DNA of 64,000 nucleotides from Lewinellaceae bacterium (GCA_020636255.1 JACJYE010000014.1:1-64000); one strand, 5' to 3'; positions 8,590 to 16,950 are shown, counted from the stretch's first letter. Made by a program: numbers and translations. Notes: a model not told the origin generated them from the sequence alone.

Positions 8590-8738
8590 GCGTACTTCGC
8601 GTTTCCTTAGCGTACTTCGCGGGAGGCCCCGGAGGCTTCCCGCAAAGGGCGCTAAGGTTTCGCGAAGGGCGCGAAGGTGTTTTATAACCTACTGGGCGTA
8701 CTTTGCGTCTCCTTAGCGTACTTCGCGGGAGGTTCCGG
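8590..8738. repeat. Direct-inverted-direct repeat cluster in the 8394-8771 gap
   Basis: Two 43-nt direct copies (8590-8632 and 8696-8738) differ at four positions and share the core CTTAGCGTACTTCGCGGGAG. Between them (about 8633-8677) lies an inverted, degenerate copy containing CCCGCAAAGGGCGCTAAGG. The cluster can therefore fold as a long hairpin with either flank. Further right, a near-perfect hairpin (8744-8755 with 8757-8768) abuts the stop codon of the minus-strand GIN protein and may end its transcript. The gap contains no convincing gene. Confidence 0.75.
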
Positions 8739-8771
8739 GGTGTATGCACAAACGCAGCGTTTATGCATCAC

Positions 8772-9491
8772 TTATTCCCGTACGGCCTTGCCGCCGCCGC
8801 TTTCGTGGATATCCGTACCGGGGTTGCCCCTGTAGTAGATACGGCTGCCGCCGGAAATGTCGGCTTTCAGGAAATCATCCACGGTAATCCAGGCTTTGCT
8901 GCCGCCAGAAGCATCAATATCTGCCGCCTGCACCTGACAGGGATAGGCCCTCAGGCGGGAGCTGCCGCTAATGTTGGCGTCGAGTTTGGCCGCCGTGCCG
9001 CCCAGTTCGAAATCAGCAGCGCCCGACATCTCGATGTCGATCTGTTCCATCTGCCCGTTGAATGTGGCTTCCGATGCTCCGGAAAGTTCCGCATCGATGA
9101 AGGGAGTGTCGTCAAAGGACATTACCGTTGCCTTGGCGGCGCCGGAGAAGGAAAAGCCTTTAAGCTGTGGCATTGCGATGTCCAGTTCTACCAGATGGCG
9201 GTTTTTATCCCATCTCCGGTACCGGATGGTGAGCTCGTCGCCATCGACATCGAACACCAGGTCGTCGAGGTCATTAGTGCAGCCTTCTGCCTGGATGCTG
9301 AAGGCGTTATCCTGGCGGATAGTGACCTTGAAGTTCTCGCCGGCGTCTACCCGGGTAAAACCGGATTCATTGTAAGCTCTCGTTTCCGATCCCGGGCAAA
9401 CCCGCTGCTGGGAATCACAGGACGTGTAGGTCAAAGCGGCCAGCAACATAAAGGCCATAGGGTTCAGGGTTTTCTTCAATTGAGTTTTCAT
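8772..9491 (-). CDS. GIN-domain (DUF2807) lipoprotein
   Basis: A 239-residue putative cell-envelope lipoprotein. The N-terminal signal ends in the lipobox LTYTSC (Cys25). Residues about 45-235 are a head GIN domain: a right-handed beta-helix-like fold with repeating 'SGAA/SGAS/SGSS/SGGS' turns (FSFSGAAKATV, LSGASEATF, MSGAADFEL, ISGSSRLRA, ASGGSKAWI, ISGGSRIYY). The family is widespread in Bacteroidota and is often described as an auto-transporter-adhesin-like putative adhesin; its biochemical role is not established. It is a single gene in the minus direction with no operon partner. Confidence 0.9.
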   Translation of the reverse strand: MKTQLKKTLNPMAFMLLAALTYTSCDSQQRVCPGSETRAYNESGFTRVDAGENFKVTIRQDNAFSIQAEGCTNDLDDLVFDVDGDELTIRYRRWDKNRHLVELDIAMPQLKGFSFSGAAKATVMSFDDTPFIDAELSGASEATFNGQMEQIDIEMSGAADFELGGTAAKLDANISGSSRLRAYPCQVQAADIDASGGSKAWITVDDFLKADISGGSRIYYRGNPGTDIHESGGGKAVRE

Positions 9492-9646
9492 GATGTAGAT
9501 TGTTTTGTTTTCTGAAAAGATGCGTTCCTGCCGGCCCCTCCCCTACGCTGCCGCTCATTTGTCGATGAGCAGTGCTTTTTTTCTGGCCAAGGCAGGGGTA
9601 GCGAGGGATCAAAGTTGTTTATCTTTCACCCCTAAAAATACCGCAG

Positions 9647-10207
9647 ATGGCCCAACGACACACCCCTCTTCCCAACCGAGCCCAACGCCGGCAGGCCGAG
9701 CAGCAGCGGCGGCGCAGGCTGGCATGGCTCCTGGTTGCCCTGGCGGTTCCCATTCTCGCCGGGCTGCTCTTTATCGCCATGCCCAAAACGCCCGAGGCGC
9801 CTAAGGGCCCTACCTTTACCCGCGAGGGTGAGCTCCGTTTCCTCGACGGCAATAGCGGGGCCGAGATCAAAACCATTGATATAGAAGTAAAACAGGACGA
9901 TTACGGGCGCCGGGAGGGCATGATGTGGCGCAGGTCGATGGAAGACACTCAGGGCATGCTTTTCATTATGGATAAGCCCGAACGCCAGTCTTTCTGGATG
10001 TTAAACACCCTGATATCTCTCGATATCATTTTCGTGGATGAAGCCTTCCACATTATCAACATCCGCGAAAAGGTGCCTCCCGAGACGCTGGACGCTCAAT
10101 CCTCTACAGGAGACGCCCTATACGTGGTAGAAGTCGTCGGCGGTTTTTGCCGGAAATTCGGGATAAAGCCGGGCGACAGGATACAGTATGAGGTGGACGG
10201 GCGGTAA
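9647..10207 (+). CDS. DUF192 domain protein, membrane-anchored
   Basis: 186 residues. The N-terminus is strongly basic (RRQAEQQRRRRLAW), followed by one TM segment (LLVALAVPILAGLLFIAM, about residues 28-45). Residues about 60-183 form a DUF192 domain with its hallmarks: REGMMWRRSMEDTQGMLFIM, SFWMLNTLISLDIIFVDE and a C-terminal 'GxxxKFGIKPGD'. The domain is predicted to sit outside the cytoplasmic membrane. Its function is unknown in general. The gene is convergent with the next gene, 11 bases away; a small 6-bp hairpin (10207-10223) lies at the junction. Confidence 0.9.
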   Translation: MAQRHTPLPNRAQRRQAEQQRRRRLAWLLVALAVPILAGLLFIAMPKTPEAPKGPTFTREGELRFLDGNSGAEIKTIDIEVKQDDYGRREGMMWRRSMEDTQGMLFIMDKPERQSFWMLNTLISLDIIFVDEAFHIINIREKVPPETLDAQSSTGDALYVVEVVGGFCRKFGIKPGDRIQYEVDGR

Positions 10208-10218
10208 GTGAGCAGGCC

Positions 10219-11451
10219 TCACTCTCCTAGCCACAACCTCGCTTCCTCCGCATGTTCTCCTTCGGGGTATTTACTCAGGTACCCGCGATAGGCAGAGCTA
10301 TCCTTTTTCAATTTTGCCAGTTCCCATAGCGCTTCCTCCGCCTCAGGAGCGTCGGGGTATTTATTCAGGAACTGCTCAAAGGACTCCTCCCCGGCTTCAT
10401 TTTCGGCCTTTTCCCAATCGGAGCGGACAACCTCCTCTTCGGTTTTCGTATCAGCGGGATTGGAGGAATAAAACGAGGGGATCTGGAACAAGGCAAAGCC
10501 CACCACCAATAATATAGTAGCGGCTACGGATAGGCGGCGCACGTTGATACGGCGGCGGCGGGCCTGCTGAGGCGGCGCAGGGGCGGGCATCGGCGGAGCG
10601 GGCTGCACGGCCTTCTCCATGAGCTCTTCAAACCTTGGAGGAGCAACGGCGCCACCGGGCACGTCGGTAAAGATAGCCCTTGGCTTTTCAGGGCCTGCTA
10701 TTGTCGTTTCCCCTCCTACGGCCACCCCTGTGGGCTGGAAAACCGCTTCTTCCCGCACGGTTTCGGTAACGATCTGCACCCTTTCTTCCCAGGTGAGGTT
10801 GCGGCGGCGGTCTACACCGTCTACCTTTTCCACGACCGAAACTTTGAGCAGCAAAGCGAAGGTGCCTTCCCGCAGCGGTTTGACGTAATATTTCCACTCT
10901 GTGTACTGGCCCTTCTCCAGGAATTGCTCTTCATCCGAATACGTCCGGATGGCGAAGGCGGGTTGTTCGTTGGGGTCGATCAGTTCGGCATGCATTACTT
11001 TGGAGACGGCAACATGCTTCACTTCCACATCCTCGTCCAGGTCGATATCGCGCACGATGGCCGCCTCGTCAAAAGCCAGGCGGATGATGCAGGCCACCTC
11101 TTTGCCCACCTCCATGCGGCCGGGGATCTTGTGGAGCAACAGGCCGCGCTGGTTAGGCTCGCCGGCGCCCAGCGGCGGCAGAAAATCCTGAACCTCCAGC
11201 GCATCGATCAATTCCAACAGGCCCTGGCGGATGCGGTTGTAGGCCAACTGCAGGCCTTCGTTCGACACCACCCCCATGATGCGGTCGCGGTTGGCGTCGT
11301 TGAGCTGCCCCCGCAGGGCGATGAGGATATTGAATTTAGGAGAAAAGTTGGGCAGGCGCTCTTCCAAAGCACTGAGGGCATCGGTAATGTTGTCGGCAAC
11401 CATCCGCCGCCATTCCTGTTTCCACTGTGTGAGTTGCTGAGCATCGACCAT
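10219..11451 (-). CDS. Membrane protein with effector-associated-like N-terminal domain and TPR-like tail
   Basis: 410 residues in four parts. (1) Residues about 8-85 resemble the effector-associated domain (EAD11-like) adaptor fold known from bacterial conflict/NTPase systems: ALEERLPNFSPKFNILIALR followed by NRIRQGLLELIDAL. (2) Residues about 95-235 form a beta-rich module starting LLHKIPGRMEVGKE and containing ELIDPNEQPAFAIRT and WKYYVKPLREGTFALLLKV. I recall similar modules in Bacteroidota proteins that also carry such adaptor domains, but I cannot name the family. (3) A Pro/Ala-rich linker, a basic patch (RRRRINVRR) and one TM segment at about 308-326. (4) A tail with two short TPR/YfiO-like repeats (FLNKYPDAPEAEEALWELAK, YLSKYPEGEHAEEA). 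No nuclease, TIR or caspase effector lies next to it. EAD assignment is by eye. Confidence 0.6.
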   Translation of the reverse strand: MVDAQQLTQWKQEWRRMVADNITDALSALEERLPNFSPKFNILIALRGQLNDANRDRIMGVVSNEGLQLAYNRIRQGLLELIDALEVQDFLPPLGAGEPNQRGLLLHKIPGRMEVGKEVACIIRLAFDEAAIVRDIDLDEDVEVKHVAVSKVMHAELIDPNEQPAFAIRTYSDEEQFLEKGQYTEWKYYVKPLREGTFALLLKVSVVEKVDGVDRRRNLTWEERVQIVTETVREEAVFQPTGVAVGGETTIAGPEKPRAIFTDVPGGAVAPPRFEELMEKAVQPAPPMPAPAPPQQARRRRINVRRLSVAATILLVVGFALFQIPSFYSSNPADTKTEEEVVRSDWEKAENEAGEESFEQFLNKYPDAPEAEEALWELAKLKKDSSAYRGYLSKYPEGEHAEEARLWLGE

Positions 11452-11608
11452 GGGATCTCAAGTTTTCTTAGGGGGATTTACAAAATACCACTTTCCGGCG
11501 ACTCCCGCATTTTTTCCCGCCCTATACCCTCGTAAAAGTAGCGGAAAACCACAAAAAAATTCCTCTCGTAATAAAAACTTTGGCGCAACCGCATCAGTTA
11601 AATTGGCG

Positions 11609-11616
11609 TATATTTG
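11609..11616 (+). promoter_or_regulatory. -7 promoter box immediately before lepA
   Basis: TATATTTG fits TAnnTTTG exactly and ends 6 bases before the chosen lepA ATG (11622). Bacteroidota transcripts start a few bases past this box, so the mRNA would begin at or within a few bases of the start codon. A TTTG at 11579-11582 is 26 bases upstream, which is wider than the usual spacing. Confidence 0.5.
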
Positions 11617-11621
11617 CACCC

Positions 11622-13412
11622 ATGAAGAACATCAGGAATTTTTGTGTAATCGCGCATATTGACCACGGGAAGAGCACCCTGTCGGACCGGCTGCTGGAGT
11701 TCACCAAAACGATCTCGGAAAGGGACATGCAGGCGCAGGCGCTGGACGATATGGACCTGGAACGTGAGCGGGGCATCACCATTAAGAGCCACGCTATACA
11801 GATGTATTATGACCATGTTGACGGACAATCCTATACCTTCAACCTCATCGATACCCCGGGGCACGTCGACTTTTCCTACGAAGTCTCCCGCTCTATTGCC
11901 GCATGTGAAGGCGCTTTGCTACTGATAGACGCCACCCAGGGCATTCAGGCCCAGACGATATCCAACCTCTATCTCGCTATCGGGCACGACCTGGAGATCA
12001 TCCCCATCCTGAACAAGATCGACATGGACAACGCCATGATCGAGGAAGTTTCTGAACAGATCATCGACCTCATCGGCTGCGACCCGGACGATATCATCCT
12101 GGCCAGTGGCAAAACGGGGCAAGGCGTCCAGGACATCATGAAAGCGATCGTGGCGCGCATTCCACCGCCCAAAGGCAATCCCGACGAGCCGCTGCAGGCG
12201 CTCATCTTCGATTCCGTTTTCAATTCGTTCAGGGGAGTCATCGCCTATTTCCGGATCATCAACGGCACGCTGAAGAAGAACGATATGGTGCGCTTTGTCA
12301 ACACGGGCAAAGAATACAATGCCGATGAGATCGGCGTGCTGCGGCTCAAACAGGACCCCCGGAATATCCTCTCGGCCGGCAATGTAGGTTACATCATAAC
12401 GGGCATCAAAGAGTCCACTGAGATCAAGGTGGGGGATACGATCACGCATGTAGAGCGCCCCTGTAAGGATGCCATCAAGGGGTTTGAGGATGTCAAGCCC
12501 ATGGTTTTCGCCGGCATCTTTCCCATCGACAGCGATGAGTATGAAGACCTGCGCGACAGCCTGGAAAAGCTCCAGCTCAACGACGCCTCCCTCGTCTTCG
12601 AGCCGGAATCCAGCGTCGCTCTCGGCTTTGGGTTCCGCTGCGGCTTCCTCGGCATGTTGCACCTGGAGATCGTCCAGGAGCGCCTTTTCCGGGAGTTCGG
12701 CCAGGATGTCATCACTACAGTGCCCAACGTTTCCTACAACGCCTTTACCAAAAAAGGCGAGGCCCTGACGGTACGCACTCCTTCTGAACTGCCGGACCCG
12801 ACGGTACTGGACTACGTCGAAGAGCCCTATATTTCCGCTCAGATCATCACCAAGCCGGATTATATCGGCACTATCATGACCCTGTGTATGGAAAAACGGG
12901 GCATCCTTAAAAAACAAAGCTACCTGACCACCGACCGGGTAGAGCTCACCTTCGAGCTGCCCCTGGCTGAGATCGTTTTCGATTTTTACGACCGCCTTAA
13001 GTCCTTGTCCCGGGGTTATGCCTCTTTTGACTACCAGCCCATTGACTACCGGCAGTCGGATCTGGTCAGGCTCGATATCAAGCTCAACAGCGAAAACGTC
13101 GATGCCTTATCCGCATTGGTACACCGCGAAAAGGCCGAGTCGTTCGGGCGGAAGATATGCAAAAAGCTAAAGGACCTTTTGCCCCGGCAGCAGTTCGTCA
13201 TCGCTATCCAGGCCGCCATCGGCGCTAAAGTGATCGCGCGGGAAACCATCTCTGCTATGCGCAAGGACGTAACCGCAAAGTGTTATGGCGGTGATATTAC
13301 GCGAAAGCGCAAATTGCTGGAAAAGCAAAAAGAAGGGAAGCGGCGCATGCGGCAGTTCGGCAAGGTGGAGGTCCCACAAAAAGCATTCCTTGAAGTGCTG
13401 AAGCTAGACTAG
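11622..13412 (+). CDS. lepA: Elongation factor 4 (LepA), ribosome back-translocating GTPase
   Basis: 596 residues, the family's usual size. It binds GTP and the ribosome and remodels stalled or mis-translocated complexes in the cytoplasm. G1 is AHIDHGKST (residues about 9-17), the switch region is DMDLERERGITIKSHAIQM, G3 is DTPGHVDF, G4 is NKIDM. The domain order of an EF-G-like factor follows, and the LepA-specific C-terminal domain is present (CYGGDITRKRKLLEKQKEGK). An upstream in-frame ATG at 11580 is rejected because the extra 14 residues do not belong to the family and it lies upstream of the likely transcription start. A strong terminator follows the stop codon. Confidence 0.98.
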   Translation: MKNIRNFCVIAHIDHGKSTLSDRLLEFTKTISERDMQAQALDDMDLERERGITIKSHAIQMYYDHVDGQSYTFNLIDTPGHVDFSYEVSRSIAACEGALLLIDATQGIQAQTISNLYLAIGHDLEIIPILNKIDMDNAMIEEVSEQIIDLIGCDPDDIILASGKTGQGVQDIMKAIVARIPPPKGNPDEPLQALIFDSVFNSFRGVIAYFRIINGTLKKNDMVRFVNTGKEYNADEIGVLRLKQDPRNILSAGNVGYIITGIKESTEIKVGDTITHVERPCKDAIKGFEDVKPMVFAGIFPIDSDEYEDLRDSLEKLQLNDASLVFEPESSVALGFGFRCGFLGMLHLEIVQERLFREFGQDVITTVPNVSYNAFTKKGEALTVRTPSELPDPTVLDYVEEPYISAQIITKPDYIGTIMTLCMEKRGILKKQSYLTTDRVELTFELPLAEIVFDFYDRLKSLSRGYASFDYQPIDYRQSDLVRLDIKLNSENVDALSALVHREKAESFGRKICKKLKDLLPRQQFVIAIQAAIGAKVIARETISAMRKDVTAKCYGGDITRKRKLLEKQKEGKRRMRQFGKVEVPQKAFLEVLKLD

Positions 13413-13878
13413 GAAAAAGAGGCGCTCTTCGTACGAAGAGCGCCTTCTGTTTTTTATGGCCTACCTGCAATAAGGCCATACGTTGGTTTTTCGCCTGACG
13501 GGCAAACGAATATGTGTAAAGAAAATGTTAGGCATTGCCTTCCCCTTTCTGTGCAAAACGCAAAAGAGAGGCAGGCTAGCTACCACAAGGCCCTGACATG
13601 GCCATCGGCTCCGGTTGGTGGCAAAAAGATGCCTCGCCGGCTGCGATGAGGGGATGCGCAGGGCTTGTATGCTCCTGAAAAATGCTCACGGGAAGAGATA
13701 AGATAGTATTGTCTAGTGTTGCTGAAATGAATTTGGGATGGTGTTGTGCTTTGATCTCGCACGTTTTGCAGCCGGATCTTTGCCGGCTGTCGGGGCTAGT
13801 TTTTGAGGTGTGGTTGTTTTGTGCCCCATTTTTTGAGGACGGGATGTTTCCTCACTAGCATGCGGATGCATACTACTA
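13413..13878. other. Gene-poor stretch after lepA
   Basis: Apart from the lepA terminator I see no supported gene here. A 7-bp stem (CAGCCGG at 13769-13775, CCGGCTG at 13783-13789) lacks a T tract. Open frames in this stretch are short, have no recognisable features and start without promoter-like sequence. Confidence 0.5.
13421..13454 (+). terminator. Rho-independent terminator of lepA
   Basis: A perfect 11-bp inverted repeat (GGCGCTCTTCG at 13421-13431, CGAAGAGCGCC at 13434-13444) starts 8 bases after the lepA stop and is followed by TTCTGTTTTTT. Confidence 0.9.
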
Positions 13879-13980
13879 CTAGTAGTAGCGGCTGCGGCTG
13901 CGTTGCGCCAATACATTGGATAACAGAACGAGCCCTCCGCCTACGACAAATGCGCCGGTAGCAATGTACACGATTAACAT
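13879..13980 (-). CDS. 33-residue single-pass membrane microprotein (putative)
   Basis: On the minus strand an ATG at 13980 opens a 33-codon frame: MLIVYIATGAFVVGGGLVLL, then SNVLAQRSRSRYY, then stop TAG at 13879. It has an uninterrupted hydrophobic segment (residues about 2-20) with a glycine-rich centre, followed by a short, strongly basic C-terminal tail. This is the form of a type-I-like or tail-exposed membrane microprotein whose tail stays in the cytoplasm. The segment around it is otherwise gene-poor. Small proteins of this type accompany respiratory or transport complexes in some bacteria; nothing here tells which. Chance occurrence cannot be excluded. Confidence 0.45.
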   Translation of the reverse strand: MLIVYIATGAFVVGGGLVLLSNVLAQRSRSRYY

Positions 13981-14203
13981 AGCTGATAAGTTGTTGTGAT
14001 TAAGAAATTAAATGGTTCTCTCTGATTGGATCGTTCATGAGGGCACAGCTAAAATGGGGATTTTTTTTTTTGTTTCATAATTCAGACACAAAAAAATCTC
14101 AATTTTTTCATAAAAACAGACAATGTGCTAGCGGCAAGTACAAAACAGGCAGGGATGGGAAATACTTCATAGTGGCACAGGCAGGTATTAGCTGTAATAT
14201 GTG

Positions 14204-14950
14204 TTAGAGCTTACCGTTGGCGCAGAGGTGAGAAACGGTAGGCCCATCGCTGCCACCTTCGGGTTCGAGCGTGATATTGAGGTTTTCCGCGTTTTCGACA
14301 AACCGGACGGGTTGGAGTTCCCGGCGCCGGCAATCGACCAGGCCCATGCTGATCATTTCGCCATCCACATCAGCCCATATCTGATAGGCCTTACCCTGAG
14401 GAGGCGGAGGCAAGCCCACGGGGTTGATATAGGCAAGCTGCTGGCCAGGGTTCCAGTACACTACGGCAAAAGCCTCAGGCAGCAGGCCTGCATTGTTCAG
14501 CGCTATGGGCATCGTACTCACATCTGACAGGAATGCGTAGGCCCTGTCGGCCTGTTCCTGCCGGGCACATTCTTTCTGCAGTGCATCAAACTCTGAAACG
14601 AGGAGCTGATAGTGCCTGTCCGCCACTGCTTTTCCGTTATAAAAAGACAACGTGAGATATGCTAAAGCCCCGAGCAGGGCAAAAACCACGGCCCCTGTCC
14701 AGGCCGGGAACCTCAAACCCGCAGCCTTTGCAGGATAACCGCTGGCCCGGGTTCTCAGCTCCGCCACCGGCAGGTGCATGAATTTTTCCGCGTATTCATC
14801 TAAAGCACTCCGCAGGGAATCCAGTTCCTCCTGAAGCTCGGGGTAGGCCTCCACATAATGCTCTACCTGCCGGGCCTCGTCTTCGTTCGCCAGGCCCAGA
14901 ACGTATTGTTCCAGCAATCCCGTCTTTAGAAAGTATTCCTTGTCCATCAT
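14204..14950 (-). CDS. Anti-sigma factor, RskA-like (anti-sigma-K)
   Basis: 248 residues. The N-terminal part (residues 1-75) is an acidic, helical anti-sigma domain typical of the family (LLEQYVLGLANEDEARQVEH, then YPELQEEL). One TM segment follows at about 82-103 (WTGAVVFALLGALAYLTLSF). The extracytoplasmic part (about 125-248) has the RskA beta-fold signature: YWNPGQQLAYINPVGLPPPP, then QGKAYQIWADVDGEM, then the 'ITLEPEGGSDGPT' end. RskA proteins hold an ECF sigma factor at the membrane until proteolysis releases it. Such a sigma gene is usually adjacent, but none is recognised on either side. Two adjacent ATGs (14950 and 14947) are possible starts. Confidence 0.85.
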   Translation of the reverse strand: MMDKEYFLKTGLLEQYVLGLANEDEARQVEHYVEAYPELQEELDSLRSALDEYAEKFMHLPVAELRTRASGYPAKAAGLRFPAWTGAVVFALLGALAYLTLSFYNGKAVADRHYQLLVSEFDALQKECARQEQADRAYAFLSDVSTMPIALNNAGLLPEAFAVVYWNPGQQLAYINPVGLPPPPQGKAYQIWADVDGEMISMGLVDCRRRELQPVRFVENAENLNITLEPEGGSDGPTVSHLCANGKL

Positions 14951-15194
14951 ATCCCTAAATCACTCTTAAGTAACCATCAAAAATAATTTTCCGCGTTACT
15001 TTTCATCACCTACTGCCTTAATATAAGGCTTCGGAAGCCTAACATTGGGCCACTCATTTTGTTTAATTTTTTTTGTAACTATTTTTTCCTAAATATGTAA
15101 ACAATTATTCTTCAGGCTGACGAGCTCGAAGCAGCTCCGCATATCAGCCATGATCTTTTGCCATAAAATCTTGTTCACTCTAATAAACTACCCG

Positions 15195-15812
15195 ATGAAA
15201 TCGCTGCTTACCCTTCCGGCTCTTATGCTCCTGCTTTGGTCGTGCAGGCCAGGCCACCCTCCTGCCGATACTCCACAAGAGAAGGCACTGCCTGCCGCGT
15301 TCACTTTAGGCCCCGGCCCGGGTGGGCTCGGCGATTACTGGTACCAGGGCACCGCTGAGGTGAGCCACTACGAACTACAGCAGAACCGCTATGCCGATGT
15401 GCAGGAAGACGAACTTTTCAACCGCATCAGAATGGGCCCCAACGGCTTGCCTACCGGGCAAATCGATGTGCTGCCCAGCACAGTTCTGCTACGCCTTCAG
15501 CACCTCCCCTTAAAGGCCACAAAGGCGGAAGCTACCCTGTCTGCCTACGAGGGCAGCGATTTTGGCGGCGGCAATCTCCGGGCTTACACCCTGAAGTTCC
15601 CGGAACTGAAACGCGAGCTGCAGATCGTTTTCCAAACTGAAGAACCGTACCTGATCGAAGGCTGGACAGATACTTACCCTTCCATGTCGGACAGGAAGAT
15701 GCGCACTACCATTGCCAGGCGCACCAAAACGATACGGGAAAAATACTGGCAGGAGCATGCCCTGGAAGATACCTCCCTGCGCCAGGAACTAGGGCTGGGA
15801 GGCTTCAAATAA
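15195..15812 (+). CDS. Lipoprotein of a Bacteroidota family often mislabelled 'septum formation inhibitor Maf', apparently lacking its middle
   Basis: 205 residues from the ATG at 15195, chosen because it starts a clean signal with lipobox LLWSC; an ATG at 15150 adds 15 unrelated residues. The first mature part, GDYWYQGTAEVSHYELQQNR, matches my memory of the start of this family ('YWYQGKAE..SY.L.QARYGE'). The rest, from DELFNRIRMGPNGLPTGQID through LKFPELKRELQIVFQTEEPY to the end, matches its C-terminal half. The roughly 100 residues that normally lie between (an 'FVTE.FS..KQVK' region and a 'GIYPYS' region) are absent, and YADVQE joins the two halves directly. The reading frame is intact. 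Function of the family is unknown. Confidence 0.6.
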   Translation: MKSLLTLPALMLLLWSCRPGHPPADTPQEKALPAAFTLGPGPGGLGDYWYQGTAEVSHYELQQNRYADVQEDELFNRIRMGPNGLPTGQIDVLPSTVLLRLQHLPLKATKAEATLSAYEGSDFGGGNLRAYTLKFPELKRELQIVFQTEEPYLIEGWTDTYPSMSDRKMRTTIARRTKTIREKYWQEHALEDTSLRQELGLGGFK

Positions 15813-16107
15813 ATACATCATACTTAGGAAAAACAAACCATGCGGCATAGGGAATGTGGAAAAATCATGCCCCAAATTGATGCAACACAATTTTTTAATT
15901 TTCTATCTTTCCCGCCGGAACGCAATTTTTGCATCCCTTTTTCTCTCCCATGAACCGTCCATTCCGGGCATTTGAGCCCTTGTATTCTGGAATGGGCGCC
16001 CATCAAAAAGCAGGCTGAAGCCTGCAGGCGCATAGCGATCCTCTGCCTTTAGTCCTGGCAGCGCCGGAATAACCGGCAACGCATTAAACCCTTGCAAACA
16101 CTAGTTT

Positions 16108-16944
16108 ATGCAGCGCAAACTGCTACAGTTCTTTTTCATGTTTTCCCTGGGCCTTTACGCTTTCACGGCAAATGCATTGCCGGCCGGCCCCAATCCAGTT
16201 ACACAATGGCTCACGCCATTACCGGACACCTCGGTGATGTCCGAAGGATTTGATACCGACGCCTTTGCCGGCGAAGTATTGGAGGAGCAGTTGCTGGCCC
16301 ACAAAGGGCTGGGGCTGGAATTCGTGGTGTCTGCGGAGATCCTGGAACCCTTCAGCGCCGCAGCGCCTGGCCTGGAGCATAATTTCGAGGCCGTCCTCCT
16401 GGCTACGGCCAATGCGTTCGAATCCGAGCACATCCTGTACCGTTCCATCCCCTTGAGCGATTGTTCCGGCATGTTTCACCGCCTGTTGCGCAAAATGAAG
16501 GAATCTTTCCCGGGTTTTGAGTATCCCGAAGTGGTGGAAGCCCGCTCTTCGCGCGCACTGGCCCAATGGTATTACGACCATGGTGCATTACACATCATCG
16601 ATGATGCCGCCAACAGCGGACAACTCATACGCCCCGGCGCTATCCTGTTCTTTGGGCAATATGGGAAAAAGTACACCCGGCCAACCATCGAACAGCTGAT
16701 CATAAGCGGCGTAGGCATCCAGCATATCGGCACGGCCGTCGAAGTACAGAAGGACGAGAACGGCCAGGTTATAGGTTATACCATGTTCCACGCCCGCGGC
16801 CGTGGCAAGGCCGCCAGCAAAACCCAGCACTACCTCCACAACCCCCACAACAGCTACCTTCCGGCCTTTGGCAACTGGAAACAGCAGCTGGTGGCCATCG
16901 GTTATATCGATACGGCCCCTGTTGAGCAAATGGCGGCGAAATAA
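16108..16944 (+). CDS. Secreted NlpC/P60-like cysteine hydrolase
   Basis: 278 residues. The signal peptide spans about residues 1-24 (LLQFFFMFSLGLYAFTANA). The catalytic order of the NlpC/P60 fold can be read off: Cys119 in SDCSGMFHRLL, His206 in GIQHIGTAVEV and His228 in TMFHARGRGKA. RPGAILFFGQ, the usual 'GDLVFF'-like segment before the catalytic His, is also present. Members cleave peptidoglycan stem peptides or related amide bonds in the cell envelope. The N-terminal 95 residues before the catalytic core are unrecognised. No operon partner: a repeat element follows, then an acetyltransferase gene. Fold assignment is by motif only. Confidence 0.7.
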   Translation: MQRKLLQFFFMFSLGLYAFTANALPAGPNPVTQWLTPLPDTSVMSEGFDTDAFAGEVLEEQLLAHKGLGLEFVVSAEILEPFSAAAPGLEHNFEAVLLATANAFESEHILYRSIPLSDCSGMFHRLLRKMKESFPGFEYPEVVEARSSRALAQWYYDHGALHIIDDAANSGQLIRPGAILFFGQYGKKYTRPTIEQLIISGVGIQHIGTAVEVQKDENGQVIGYTMFHARGRGKAASKTQHYLHNPHNSYLPAFGNWKQQLVAIGYIDTAPVEQMAAK

Positions 16945-16950
16945 GTGGCC

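Noticed and set aside
8528..8716. 62-codon plus-strand frame in the gap after the efflux operon
   Set aside because: It is made of the direct-inverted-direct repeats.
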